The position numbers were made by a program, and so were the translations under genes. Shown here piece by piece: positions 44,185 to 53,561 of a stretch of DNA of 64,000 nt. The DNA is from Pseudomonas sp. 10S4 (GTDB lineage Bacteria > Pseudomonadota > Gammaproteobacteria > Pseudomonadales > Pseudomonadaceae): contig NZ_CP133774.1 in NCBI RefSeq assembly GCF_034344865.1, positions 2,728,001-2,792,000 of the forward strand. Reading direction: 5' to 3'. Each line of letters opens with the position of its first letter. Positions within the stretch are counted from its first letter, which is position 1. The notes beneath the pieces are model-generated. The model made no database searches. It was given only the letters and a program-made list of their open reading frames with translations, and was not told where the DNA came from.

Positions 44185-46995
44185 TTAGATGGCCCGTGTC
44201 CGCGTTACCCGATCCACCAGATAGACCAACCCGTGGTAGTCAATTCCACCGTGTTGCGTCAGGCCAATCTCACAGGTGCGACTGGTAGAAATCCCCTCAC
44301 CGCAGTGCTGCACCGCATCCTTGAGCGTGCGCAGTGAATGGGCGTTCAGTTCCGGCGTGGTAAAACCCTTGTCCCCCGCAAACCCGCAACAATGGATGCC
44401 TTCGGGGATGACCACGTTGTTGCTGCATTTTCGCGCCAGATCAATCAATGCCTGGCTCTCGCCGAGGTGTTGAGTACTGCAGGTGACGTGCACCGCAATC
44501 GGCGCTTCCTGCGGTGTGAAATCCAGTCGATCCATCAAGTGCGTACGAATGAAACGCACCGGGTCGTACAGGTCGAGTCGAACATCGCCCAGGTCCTGAA
44601 CCAATCGCAAGGTGCACGGGCTGGTGTCGCAGTAGATCGGATCGAGCCCGCCGCGGCTGGCGTGCAGCAGCGCGCCAATCAATTCCTGGCGCTTGTGTTC
44701 GGCTTGTTCGGCGTAGCCTTTGGAGGCGAACGGCTGACCACAGCAGAGGTTGTCCTGGTTGTCCGGGAAGACGACCTGGTAACCGGCCTTTTCCAGCAGC
44801 CCACGGGTTTTGTCGTAGAGCGACATTTGTTCTTTATCACCCGCCGTCGGGCCCATGACCCGCGAGACACACGCCGCGAGATAAACCACCCGAGGGCGTT
44901 CGTCCGACACGCTCGGGCTGAAGCGAATGGCTTTTTCCGGCTGCGGCATGGCGTTGGTCCATTGTGGGACCTGGCCTTTGGACAACCGCGTCAGCGTTGC
45001 CGACAGCTTCGCCAGGCGTGGCGCACCCAGCAGCATTCGCGCACCGTTGGCCACGTGCAGGGTAAAGCGCGCACCTTGCAGCGCAGTGGCGAAGTTGCCT
45101 TCCAGCCAGTTGGCGGTTTTCGTGTGTGTCGCGTTACGGCTGCGGAGCTTTTTCACCAGCTCGCCGGTGTTGATTCCTACAGGACAACGCTGTGCACAAA
45201 GTCCCGTGGCGGCGCAGGTGTCGATGCCCTGGTATTCGTAAGCGGCTTCGAGTTCGGTGGTATCGACGCCGGCGCGTTTCTTCGCCTGAATGTCCCGCCA
45301 GATCACGATGCGCTGGCGCGGGCTCAGGGTCAGGCCTTTCGACGGGCAGACGGGTTCGCAGAAGCCGCACTCGATGCACTTGTCCACAATCTCATCGGCG
45401 GCGGGCAGCGGCTTCAGGTGTTTAAGGTGGATCTGCGGATCGTCGCTGAGCACCACGTCCGGGTTGAGAATGCCGTTCGGGTCGAGCAGGCGTTTGAGCT
45501 GCCACATCAATTGATAGGCATCACTGCCCCATTCCAGCTCAACGAAGGGCGCCATGTTACGGCCAGTGCCGTGCTCAGCCTTCAGCGAGCCACCGAACTC
45601 CACGGCGACCAGTTGCGCCACGTCGTCCATGAACGCCTGATAGCGTGCGACTTCTTCCGGATTGTTGAAGCCTTGGGTGAAGACAAAGTGCAGATTGCCT
45701 TCCAGCGCGTGTCCGAAAAGGATCGCTTCGTCGTAGTGATGTTTGTCGAACAGCTCGATCAAGCGGTTCACGCCGATGGCCAGTTGCTCCACCGGGAAGG
45801 TCACGTCTTCGATGATCACCGTGGTGCCGGTTTTGCGCACCGCTCCGACGGCGGGGAAAGTGTCTTTGCGGATCGCCCAGAGCCGGGCGTTTTCCAGCGG
45901 GTCTTCGGTGAAGTCGACCTGTTTTTCCACTGGGAACGAGGTCAGGGACGCCATGATTTGCGCCAGTTGTTCGCGTAGTAACGTGGACGATGCAGCGCGG
46001 GATTCGATCAGCAGGGCACAGGCATTGTTCGACAGGTGCTGTACGAAATCCGGCATGCCGGGTTTGTCCTGCACCGAGCGCAGGCTGCGACGATCCAGCA
46101 GTTCCACGGCGGACACCGGTTGGCTTTTCAGCACGGTGACGGCGTTGCAGCAGGTTTCCACGTCCGGGAACACGATCAGCGCCGAGGCCTTGTTCGGATG
46201 GTCGATGACCGTGTCGTAGGTCACCGCGCTGATGAAGCCGAGCGTACCTTCGGAGCCCACCAGCAAGTGGCTCAAGATATCCACAGGCTCGTCGAAATCC
46301 ACCAGGGCGTTGAGCGACAGGCCGGTGGTATTTTTCAGACGGTATTTGTGGCGAATTCTCGCGGCTAATTCGGAATTGGCGCGGGTCTCTCGGCCCAACG
46401 TCGCCAGACGCTCCAGCAGTTCGGAGTGGCTCTGACGAAACGCCGTAACACTGGCAGCATCTTCGGTATCGAGACGGCTGCCATCAGCCAGCACCAGACG
46501 AATGCCAGCCAGTGTGTGATAGGTATTCTGCGCCGTGCCGCAGCACATGCCGCTGGCATTGTTAGCGACGATGCCGCCGATCTTGCAAGCATTGATCGAG
46601 GCCGGGTCCGGGCCGATCTTGCGTCCGAATGGCGCCAGCCACGCGTTCGCCTGCGCGCCAATCACCCCCGGTTGCAGGCGAATCTGTGTGCCCAAACCAC
46701 GAATCTCGCGCCCGTTCCAGTTATCCCCGAGTACGATTAATACTGAGTCACTGATGGCCTGCCCGGAGAGGCTGGTGCCGGCCGCACGAAAGGTCACTGG
46801 GACCTGATCCCGTTGCGCCAGTTTCAGCAAGGCAACCACTTCATCTTCGGACTCGACGCGGATCACCAGTTTCGGAATCAGCCGATAGAAACTCGCATCG
46901 GTACCGAAGGCCAATGTCGACAGCGGGTCGTCGAAACGTCGGTCTTCAGGGATCAGTTGCTGCGCGTCACGCAGGAAAGCAGTCGGTAGCGTCAT
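44185..46995 (-). CDS. dld: FAD/Fe-S D-lactate dehydrogenase (quinone-dependent)
   Basis: 936 residues. An N-terminal PCMH FAD-binding part (VTFRAAGTSLSGQAISD, CKIGGIVANNASGMCCG) and FAD-oxidase C-terminal part (HALEGNLHFVF, KAEHGTGRNMAPFVE) are fused to a Fe-S region with CIECGFCEPVCPS and CAQRCPVG, then two CCG domains (NLCCGQPFASKG, IHCCGFAGDKGF). This is the Dld/LldE-type D-lactate dehydrogenase of pseudomonads. It starts in an ATGA overlap with lutC and closes the lactate operon. Confidence 0.88.
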   Translation of the reverse strand: MTLPTAFLRDAQQLIPEDRRFDDPLSTLAFGTDASFYRLIPKLVIRVESEDEVVALLKLAQRDQVPVTFRAAGTSLSGQAISDSVLIVLGDNWNGREIRGLGTQIRLQPGVIGAQANAWLAPFGRKIGPDPASINACKIGGIVANNASGMCCGTAQNTYHTLAGIRLVLADGSRLDTEDAASVTAFRQSHSELLERLATLGRETRANSELAARIRHKYRLKNTTGLSLNALVDFDEPVDILSHLLVGSEGTLGFISAVTYDTVIDHPNKASALIVFPDVETCCNAVTVLKSQPVSAVELLDRRSLRSVQDKPGMPDFVQHLSNNACALLIESRAASSTLLREQLAQIMASLTSFPVEKQVDFTEDPLENARLWAIRKDTFPAVGAVRKTGTTVIIEDVTFPVEQLAIGVNRLIELFDKHHYDEAILFGHALEGNLHFVFTQGFNNPEEVARYQAFMDDVAQLVAVEFGGSLKAEHGTGRNMAPFVELEWGSDAYQLMWQLKRLLDPNGILNPDVVLSDDPQIHLKHLKPLPAADEIVDKCIECGFCEPVCPSKGLTLSPRQRIVIWRDIQAKKRAGVDTTELEAAYEYQGIDTCAATGLCAQRCPVGINTGELVKKLRSRNATHTKTANWLEGNFATALQGARFTLHVANGARMLLGAPRLAKLSATLTRLSKGQVPQWTNAMPQPEKAIRFSPSVSDERPRVVYLAACVSRVMGPTAGDKEQMSLYDKTRGLLEKAGYQVVFPDNQDNLCCGQPFASKGYAEQAEHKRQELIGALLHASRGGLDPIYCDTSPCTLRLVQDLGDVRLDLYDPVRFIRTHLMDRLDFTPQEAPIAVHVTCSTQHLGESQALIDLARKCSNNVVIPEGIHCCGFAGDKGFTTPELNAHSLRTLKDAVQHCGEGISTSRTCEIGLTQHGGIDYHGLVYLVDRVTRTRAI

Positions 46996-47663
46996 TGGTT
47001 TTCCAGTATCAATACCACCAGGTCTTTCGGACCGTGGGCGCCGTAGGCCAGCACTTGCTCAATGTCGGCGGTTTTCGACGGGCCGGACACCAATAAAGCG
47101 TTGGTCGGCATGCCTTGGGCCCACTCGAATTCCTGCTGCACTTGATAGAAGTTGTCGCGGATTTCACTGGCCTTGAGCAGGGCGAAATGTACTGGCGGCA
47201 CCAGGCTCATCAGGCGCGGTTCTTCCCGCGTCGGCCAGAGAATCAGACTACCTGTCGCAGCGATTGCGCCGAGGGTAGTCGTGAGGCTGGCCGGGGTGTC
47301 GTTAAACAGTTCGGCTTTCCATTCCTCTACCGGGCGGTCGTAGGATTTGAGCGTTGGCAGGTCGGGATTTTTCGACCAGTGCTGAGTGACCCGTTGACCG
47401 TGAGGTGTGGTCGGCGCGATCAACAGGCTCGGCAACTGACGATCCCTTAAAAGCTGCGCCAACAGTTCGGGCCAACCTTCATCGGAGGTCAGATGGATTT
47501 CGGTGTGCACCGCTTCCATCAGTTTGCGCAGTTGCGGGATGCGTTGTTCAGGCGTGTAGGTGTAGGGCGCAGTCACCAGTTCGACGTCGAATTCGTCAGA
47601 CACCGGCGTAGTGCCGATCAGACTGTTCCTCAATTTAGCGAGGATGTTTTGCTTGGCGTTCAT
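46992..47663 (-). CDS. lutC: Lactate utilization protein C
   Basis: 223 residues of the LUD domain (LutC/YkgG). GAIAATGSLILWPTREEPRLMSLVPPVHFALLKASEI and the end VSGPSKTADIEQVLAYGAHGPKDLVVLILEN are the family hallmarks. GGGAG precedes the ATG at 47663, which overlaps the lutB stop by one base. LutABC together oxidise L-lactate to pyruvate. Confidence 0.92.
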   Translation of the reverse strand: MNAKQNILAKLRNSLIGTTPVSDEFDVELVTAPYTYTPEQRIPQLRKLMEAVHTEIHLTSDEGWPELLAQLLRDRQLPSLLIAPTTPHGQRVTQHWSKNPDLPTLKSYDRPVEEWKAELFNDTPASLTTTLGAIAATGSLILWPTREEPRLMSLVPPVHFALLKASEIRDNFYQVQQEFEWAQGMPTNALLVSGPSKTADIEQVLAYGAHGPKDLVVLILENQ

Positions 47664-49117
47664 CAACGATCTCCCTGTTTGGCCAGATGCTCGCGGGCCA
47701 TGTCATGCAGCGAGCGGGCAGCGGGTTTTGGCGCGCTGTGGTTTTGCGTCCACGGGCCTACATTACTCGGTGCGAGGGCACGCAGGCGCGTGGCGAAGAA
47801 GCCGAACAGGCGATACAACGTCGGCGAGCTGTTGAGCCTGGCCCAGGCGTTCCAGATAAAGCGCTCTTTGCGCGAGTACTTGCTGCCCTGGCCGCGCATC
47901 ACTTGATGCGGGCTATCCGGGGCTTTGACGTTCTCTTCCCGCAGGCGCCGCAGCAGTGCGGGGATCGGGATTTTTACCGGGCAGACCTCACCGCAGGCAC
48001 CGCACAGCGACGACGCACTTGGGTGGTCCGGGACCTTCGCCAGGCCGACCATGTGCGGGGTGATGATTTTTCCGATAGGCCCAGGGTAAACCTCCCCATA
48101 GGCGTGGCCGCCGATTCGGGTGTAGACCGGGCAATGATTCATGCAGGCGCCGCAGCGGATGCAGTTCAGGGTCTGGCGCAATTCGCTGTCGGCGAAGGCC
48201 TGGCTGCGGCCGTTGTCGAGCAATACCAGGTGGACTTCCTGCGGGCCGTCGAGCTCATGCTCTTGGCGCGGGCCGGAGATCATGTTGACGTAGGTGGTGA
48301 TCGGTTGGCCGAGGGCCGAGCGGGTCAGCAGCGACAGCAGCGGTACGACGTCCCGCAGGTTTTCAACGACTTTTTCGATGCCGGTAACGGCAATATGCAC
48401 CGGCGGGACCGTGGTGGTCATGCGGCCGTTGCCTTCGTTTTCCACCAGCAGCAGGGTGCCGGTTTCGGCCACGGCGAAGTTGACGCCGGAGACGCCGATG
48501 TCCGCTTCGAAGAATTTCTGCCGCAAGACTTTGCGACCGATCTGAATGAGTTGGTCAACGTCCTTGGTGTATTCCACGCCAAGTTTGTCGTGGAACAAGG
48601 ACGCGACCTGACCGGCATTCTTGTGGATCGCCGGCATAATAATGTGTGAAGGCTTCTCGTGGTCGAGCTGGACGATGTACTCGCCCATGTCCGATTCCAG
48701 GCATTCAATGCCCTGTTCAGCGAGGAAATGATTCATCTCCATTTCTTCGCTGACCATCGATTTACCCTTGATCACTTGCCGCCCCTCGTGAGCGCGGATG
48801 ATCGAGAGGACGATGCCATTGGCCTCGTCCACCGTTTCCGCCCAGTGCACTGTCACACCGTTGCGGGTCAGGTTTTGTTCAAGTTGCTCGAGCAGGTCGG
48901 GCAACTTGGATAACGCACGGGCGCGGACAGCATTGCCCAGCGCTCGCAAATGTTCTCTTTCGTGGGCATCGCTGAAGGACGCTGCCCGTTTGCTCATCAG
49001 TGAATCCATCGCGCTGCGAAAGTTATTTCGCAGTTGCGTGTCAGCCAAAGCCTCGTGAGCCCGGCTGCGAAAATCTTCTTCTATGGCAACCGTAGGAATA
49101 ATCACGGAAGCGTTCAT
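47663..49117 (-). CDS. lutB: Lactate utilization protein B (iron-sulfur)
   Basis: 484 residues. The N-terminal LUD domain (VIKGKSMVSEEMEMNHFL, GVSGVNFAVAETGTLLLVENEGNGRM) is followed by two 4Fe-4S motifs, CIRCGACMNHCPVY and SLCGACGEVCPVKIP. GGAGG lies 6 bases before the ATG at 49117; a frame reaching 49222 lies inside lutA. It overlaps lutA by 4 bases. Confidence 0.93.
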   Translation of the reverse strand: MNASVIIPTVAIEEDFRSRAHEALADTQLRNNFRSAMDSLMSKRAASFSDAHEREHLRALGNAVRARALSKLPDLLEQLEQNLTRNGVTVHWAETVDEANGIVLSIIRAHEGRQVIKGKSMVSEEMEMNHFLAEQGIECLESDMGEYIVQLDHEKPSHIIMPAIHKNAGQVASLFHDKLGVEYTKDVDQLIQIGRKVLRQKFFEADIGVSGVNFAVAETGTLLLVENEGNGRMTTTVPPVHIAVTGIEKVVENLRDVVPLLSLLTRSALGQPITTYVNMISGPRQEHELDGPQEVHLVLLDNGRSQAFADSELRQTLNCIRCGACMNHCPVYTRIGGHAYGEVYPGPIGKIITPHMVGLAKVPDHPSASSLCGACGEVCPVKIPIPALLRRLREENVKAPDSPHQVMRGQGSKYSRKERFIWNAWARLNSSPTLYRLFGFFATRLRALAPSNVGPWTQNHSAPKPAARSLHDMAREHLAKQGDR

Positions 49118-49938
49118 TGAACACCTCCGGTTCGCTGCCAAAGGAAGCTGGCCAGGTGTTGGCCGCGCAACGCTTCCTTCTGTTTTTCCAGCGAGCCGTT
49201 GATGTTCATCAAACAACCGCAATCGGCGCTGAGTACCTGGTGCGCGCCGGATTCCTTCAGCGACCGGGTCTTGTCAGCTACCATCGCGCCGGAAATGTCT
49301 GGCATACGGACGCTGAAAGTCCCACCAAAGCCACAGCATTCACTTTCGTGGCTGTGATCGACGCGCTCCACGTTGCCCAACTGCGCCAACAACTCACGGC
49401 CGTGCAAGTGGGTGTTCATCTCCCGGCGTGCCGAGCACGATGTGTGCAGCGCCACTTTCACCGGTTCGCCGCTGTCCTTGAGCTGCACCTTGCAGACAAA
49501 CAGCAGGAACTCCGCCAACTCATACGTCCGGGCCGCGAGGGCCTGGACTTGTTTCAACGTGTCCGGCTCGTCCTTGAACAAGTCGGCGTAGTGTTCGCGC
49601 AACATGCCCGCGCAAGAACCCGACGGCACCACCACCGGATAATCCCCGGCAAACAGCGCCAGTTGCGAGCGCGCCACGGTCCGGGCCTGCTCGGTGTAAC
49701 CCGAGGTGTAGGCCGGTTGCCCGCAGCAGCTTTGCCCTTGCGGGTACTCGACACGAATGCCTTCGCGTTCCAGCAGGTGGATCGCGTCCATCCCGGCTTC
49801 GGGGTAGAACAAATCCACCACGCAGGTCCCGAACAGGTACACCCGTGAAGGCTTCTCGCTGGGGTATTGCCGAGGCGTGGGCAGTGGCGGGGCGACGCGG
49901 GTCGCGTTCGGCACAGCGTTGTAAAAAAGCTCGCTCAT
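49114..49938 (-). CDS. lutA: Lactate utilization protein A (CCG-domain Fe-S)
   Basis: 274 residues with two CCG domains: YPQGQSCCGQPAYTSGY and SHESECCGFGGTFSVRMPDISGAM. VYLFGTCVVDLFYPEAG is the usual start of the LutA/YkgE family. The ATG at 49938 is chosen by homology with the family N-terminus; the site before it is weak. It follows lldP after 146 bases and overlaps lutB by 4. Confidence 0.92.
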   Translation of the reverse strand: MSELFYNAVPNATRVAPPLPTPRQYPSEKPSRVYLFGTCVVDLFYPEAGMDAIHLLEREGIRVEYPQGQSCCGQPAYTSGYTEQARTVARSQLALFAGDYPVVVPSGSCAGMLREHYADLFKDEPDTLKQVQALAARTYELAEFLLFVCKVQLKDSGEPVKVALHTSCSARREMNTHLHGRELLAQLGNVERVDHSHESECCGFGGTFSVRMPDISGAMVADKTRSLKESGAHQVLSADCGCLMNINGSLEKQKEALRGQHLASFLWQRTGGVQ

Positions 49939-50084
49939 CAGGCGTGTCTCTCGGCCGGTTATCCGTCCGTTGAGGCTGCTGAATATAGAGCCGGAAGCTT
50001 TCAGCAGCCTTACAGACCGGGTGGTGAATAGCTGACGCCGGAATCGTGGTCCAGCGTCGGTTTTATCAGTGCGGCTTGTAGTCC

Positions 50085-51779
50085 TTAGTGCACCAGCATC
50101 CCGGTGAGCCAATAGGCCTGGATGTAGGTGATCAGGCCAACGATCGTTGCGAAGAACAGGCTGTGCTTGAGGGTGAAACGGAACAGGTCAGATTCCTTGC
50201 CCACCAGGCCGGTCGCGGCGCAGGCCACGGCGATCGATTGTGGCGAGATCATCTTGCCGGTCACGCCGCCGCTGGTGTTCGCCGCGACTAGCAGCACATC
50301 GCTGACACCGATCTGGTGCGCGGTGGTTGCTTGCAACGAACTGAACAGCGCGTTGGACGAGGTATCGGAGCCGGTCAGGAACACGCCCAGCCAACCGAGG
50401 AATGGCGAGAAGAACGGGAACGCCGCGCCGGTCGCCGCCAGCACCAAGGCCATGGTCGAAGACATGCCCGAGTAGTTGGTGACGAAGGCGAACGCCAGCA
50501 CCATGCCGATGGACAGAATCGGCCAGCGCAGTTCGTAGAAGGTGTCTTTCAAAGTGGTAATACCAATTTTGAAATTGATCTTCAGCACCAGCATCGAGAT
50601 CAGTGCCGAGAAGAAAATCGCCGTGCCGGTGGCGGAAATCGGATCAAGTTTGAACACCGCTGGAATGGCGGTCGGCGCGGTCACGATCGGCGCGACCTTG
50701 ATCACCATTTGATCCAGGTGCGGGATGGCGAAGTTAAACACCCAGCTGTACATCGAGCCGCCCGCAGCGAACATCGCCTTGAACGGTTTTAGCGTCCAAA
50801 TGGTGACCAGTACGGTGAGGATCAGGAACGGCGACCAGGCTTTGAAAATTTCCAGGAGGCTGTAGGGCGAAGCCACAGTGGTGCGCTTCTGGCCGAAACC
50901 GCCGACGCTGGCGGTGACCACGGACGCCGAAACGGCGCCGGCGATGTGTTGGCCGGCGGCGCGTTTTGGCTGCCAGACTTTCAGGAACAGCGTCAGGGAA
51001 ATCAGGCTGACCAGCGCAGAGGTGATGTCTGGCAGCTCCGGGCCGATGAAGTTCGAGGTGAAGTACTGGGTGATGGCAAAGCTCAAGCCCGCCACCAATG
51101 CTGCCGGCCAGGTTTCCCGAACGCCGCGCATACCGTCCATCATGAACACCAGCCAGAACGGCACGAACAGCGAAAGCAGCGGCAGTTGGCGGCCGGTCAT
51201 GGCGCCGATCTTGAACGCATCGATGCCGGTCACTTGCCCGGCGACGATGATTGGAATCCCCAGTGCGCCGAATGCGACGGGCGCGGTGTTGGCGATCAGG
51301 CACAAGCCTGCGGCGTACAGCGGGTTGAAGCCCAGTCCTACAAGCAGCGCGGCGGTAATCGCTACCGGTGCACCGAAACCGGCTGCACCTTCCAGGAAGG
51401 CGCCGAAGCAGAAGCCGATCAGCAGCACTTGCAGGCGCTGGTCGTCGGTGATCGACAGCACCGAGCTGCGGATGACTTCGAACTGGCCGCTCTTGACCGT
51501 CAGTTTGTAGAGGAACACCGCCGCAACGATGATCCAGGCAATCGGCCACAGGCCGTAGGCGAAGCCATACCCGGCAGCGGCGAAGGCCATATCTACCGGC
51601 ATCTGGAAGGCGAAGATCGCTACGGCAATGGACAAGGCCAGAGTGATGCTGCCGGCCACATGGCCTTTGAGGCGAAACACGGCCAAGGCCAGGAAGAAAA
51701 ATACGATGGGGATAACGGCCGCGAGCGCGGACACGCCGAGACTGCCGAGCGGGCTGTAGAGCTGTTGCCAGGTTTGCAT
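50085..51779 (-). CDS. lldP: L-lactate permease
   Basis: 564 residues with about 13 membrane helices. [33 protein letters not shown], the motif [21 protein letters not shown] and [17 protein letters not shown] are LctP/LldP signatures. The gene is the first of the lldP-lutABC-dld operon and is divergent from lldR. It carries a TGGTAATACCA sequence at 50555-50565 that matches the LldR operator core. Confidence 0.93.
   Translation of the reverse strand: MQTWQQLYSPLGSLGVSALAAVIPIVFFFLALAVFRLKGHVAGSITLALSIAVAIFAFQMPVDMAFAAAGYGFAYGLWPIAWIIVAAVFLYKLTVKSGQFEVIRSSVLSITDDQRLQVLLIGFCFGAFLEGAAGFGAPVAITAALLVGLGFNPLYAAGLCLIANTAPVAFGALGIPIIVAGQVTGIDAFKIGAMTGRQLPLLSLFVPFWLVFMMDGMRGVRETWPAALVAGLSFAITQYFTSNFIGPELPDITSALVSLISLTLFLKVWQPKRAAGQHIAGAVSASVVTASVGGFGQKRTTVASPYSLLEIFKAWSPFLILTVLVTIWTLKPFKAMFAAGGSMYSWVFNFAIPHLDQMVIKVAPIVTAPTAIPAVFKLDPISATGTAIFFSALISMLVLKINFKIGITTLKDTFYELRWPILSIGMVLAFAFVTNYSGMSSTMALVLAATGAAFPFFSPFLGWLGVFLTGSDTSSNALFSSLQATTAHQIGVSDVLLVAANTSGGVTGKMISPQSIAVACAATGLVGKESDLFRFTLKHSLFFATIVGLITYIQAYWLTGMLVH
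50555..50565. promoter_or_regulatory. Possible intragenic LldR site
   Basis: TGGTAATACCA is identical to the core of the operator at 51831-51847. It lies in lldP about 1.3 kb away. It could be a secondary site for loop formation or a codon coincidence (Gly-Ile-Thr). Confidence 0.35.
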
Positions 51780-51830
51780 ATGGGGTGGCCCCTAATTGTT
51801 GTTGGTCAGGCACTGCCAGCGTTCTTGGTT

Positions 51831-51847
51831 AATTGGTAATACCAATT
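51831..51847. promoter_or_regulatory. LldR operator palindrome
   Basis: AATTGGTA, central A, TACCAATT is a perfect 17-base palindrome in the lldP-lldR intergenic region. FadR-type LldR proteins bind TTGGT-N3-ACCAA. Its position between the divergent genes suits control of both. Confidence 0.85.
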
Positions 51848-52040
51848 TACAATCGCTGTTGGCTAGGGTAAAAGCCTTGTATGGGGTGTGTCAATTTGCC
51901 GCCCTAAAACTTTTGTCGAATAAGCGGTGCAGAACGCATCTGATCTGTTCGCTCAAGCGTCGTCTGGTAGGTGCCGCGACAGCGCCGATAGGCCAGAATA
52001 GAGAGCCCGGCGAGCTGCCGGGATCGTGGAGAGATGAGTT

Positions 52041-52808
52041 ATGGGGTTTGATCAAATTCGTCAGCGCCGTTTGTCTGACGATATTGTCGAGCGGCTCGAG
52101 GGGATGATTCTCGAAGGCACGCTGAAGTCTGGTGAGCGCTTGCCTGCCGAGCGCGCGTTGGCCGAGCAGTTTGGCGTGTCACGCCCTTCGTTGCGCGAAG
52201 CGATCCAGAAACTGGCGGCCAAGGGCTTGCTGGTCAGTCGCCAGGGCGGCGGCAATTATGTGGTGGATTCCCTGGGCTCGACGTTCAGCGATCCGTTGCT
52301 GCATCTGCTGGAAAGCAACCCCGAGGCGCAGCGCGATCTACTGGAGTTTCGCCATACCCTTGAAGCGTCCTGTGCTTATTACGCGGCGTTGCGCGCCACT
52401 GATGTGGATCGCGAAAGGCTGACCGCGGCATTCGACGAATTGCAGGATTGCTACACGCGTCACGATGAAGTGAGCCGGGAGCAGGAGGGCGCGGCGGATG
52501 CAAAATTCCATTTGGCGATCGCCGAAGCCAGTCACAACGCGGTGTTGCTGCACACCATTCGCGGATTGTTCGATCTGCTCAAGCGCAACGTGGTGACCAA
52601 CATTGGCGGCATGTACAAACAACGCACCGAGACGCGCGACATGCTGATCAGTCAGCATCGGGAGTTGTACCTGGCAATTATCGAAGGGCGGGCGGAGCAG
52701 GCGCGGGAAGTTTCCAGTCGACACATTTTGTATGTGCAGGAAGTGCTGGAGGAAGTGCGTCAGGAAGTGCAGCGCATGGCTCGGGCGGAGCGGCGCAAGG
52801 GGATGTAG
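52041..52808 (+). CDS. lldR: FadR/GntR-family lactate regulator
   Basis: 255 residues. The N-terminal winged helix (LKSGERLPAERALAEQFGVSRPSLREAIQKLAAKGLLVSRQGGG) is followed by an FCD all-helical domain with AKFHLAIAEASHN and the metal-binding His set (QHRELYLAIIEG, SSRHI). GGAGAG lies before the ATG. It is divergent from lldP and expected to repress the operon until L- or D-lactate binds. Confidence 0.9.
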   Translation: MGFDQIRQRRLSDDIVERLEGMILEGTLKSGERLPAERALAEQFGVSRPSLREAIQKLAAKGLLVSRQGGGNYVVDSLGSTFSDPLLHLLESNPEAQRDLLEFRHTLEASCAYYAALRATDVDRERLTAAFDELQDCYTRHDEVSREQEGAADAKFHLAIAEASHNAVLLHTIRGLFDLLKRNVVTNIGGMYKQRTETRDMLISQHRELYLAIIEGRAEQAREVSSRHILYVQEVLEEVRQEVQRMARAERRKGM

Positions 52809-52819
52809 TTTCAGTTTAC

Positions 52820-52935
52820 TGTGGCGAGGGAGCTTGCTCCCGCTGGGGTGCGGAGCGGCCCTCGCGCGTCGCCGCCATCTCGAAGAATGCCGGCGACTGC
52901 TTCGCAGCCGAACGGGGGCAAGCCCCCTCGCCACA
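52820..52935. repeat. REP doublet
   Basis: TGTGGCGAGGGAGCTTGCTC at 52820 and the inverted GGGGGCAAGCCCCCTCGCCA near 52914 form the arms of a common Pseudomonas paired REP. It lies between convergent lldR and smpB. Confidence 0.85.
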
Positions 52936-52958
52936 AGACCCGCGATCAGGCAGGAAAA

Positions 52959-53443
52959 TTACTCTTCCTTGCCCTTGTTCCGCACCGCACGCTGCAACTC
53001 ACGACCGGCATCGCGTTCGCGTTCGGTATCACGCTTGTCGTATTCCTTCTTGCCCTTGGCGCCAGAGCGATCTCGCACTTGACCATGTGCTTGCTCCAGT
53101 ACCAGGACAGGCACACGCAGGCATAGCCTTTTTGCTGCACTGCCGTGGCCAGCTTTTCCAGCTCGCGGCGGTTGAGCAGCAATTTTCGGGTGCGGGTCGG
53201 ATCAGCGATGACGTGGGTGCTGGCGGTCATCAGCGGCGTGATGTGGCTGCCGAGCAGCCAGGCTTCGCCATCCTTGAGCAGTACATAACTGTCAACCAGT
53301 TGTAGCTTGCTTGCCCGCAGACTTTTTACTTCCCAGCCGGCCAGGACCAGACCAGCCTCGAACTTGTGTTCGATGAAGTAATCGTGCCGCGCCTTTTTAT
53401 TCTGCGCGATGGTCCCTGTTGGGTGTTTCTTCTGTTTAGCCAT
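52959..53443 (-). CDS. smpB: SsrA-binding protein SmpB, one apparent frameshift
   Basis: About 161 residues when repaired. [34 protein letters not shown] and GWEVKSLR are the SmpB N-terminus and core. After VKCEIAL the frame slips; one more base in the CC at 53062-53063 gives [18 protein letters not shown] and the normal basic tail ending at 52959. SmpB binds tmRNA and is needed for trans-translation, so a true break is unlikely. It is 10 kb from ssrA in this window. Confidence 0.9.
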
Positions 53444-53561
53444 AGGGGCGGCATTATAGGGAGTTGCACGCGAGTCGGCTACGGTATCGCTACGTGCTTG
53501 AGCAGGTTGATTGAATCCCGGACAATGCGGCCTCTTTTTTGAATGCTTGGACGTGGTAACG

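Noticed and set aside
44338..45978. Plus-strand open frame of 546 codons inside the dld region
   Set aside because: It is antisense to the well-supported dld gene and has no recognisable domain.
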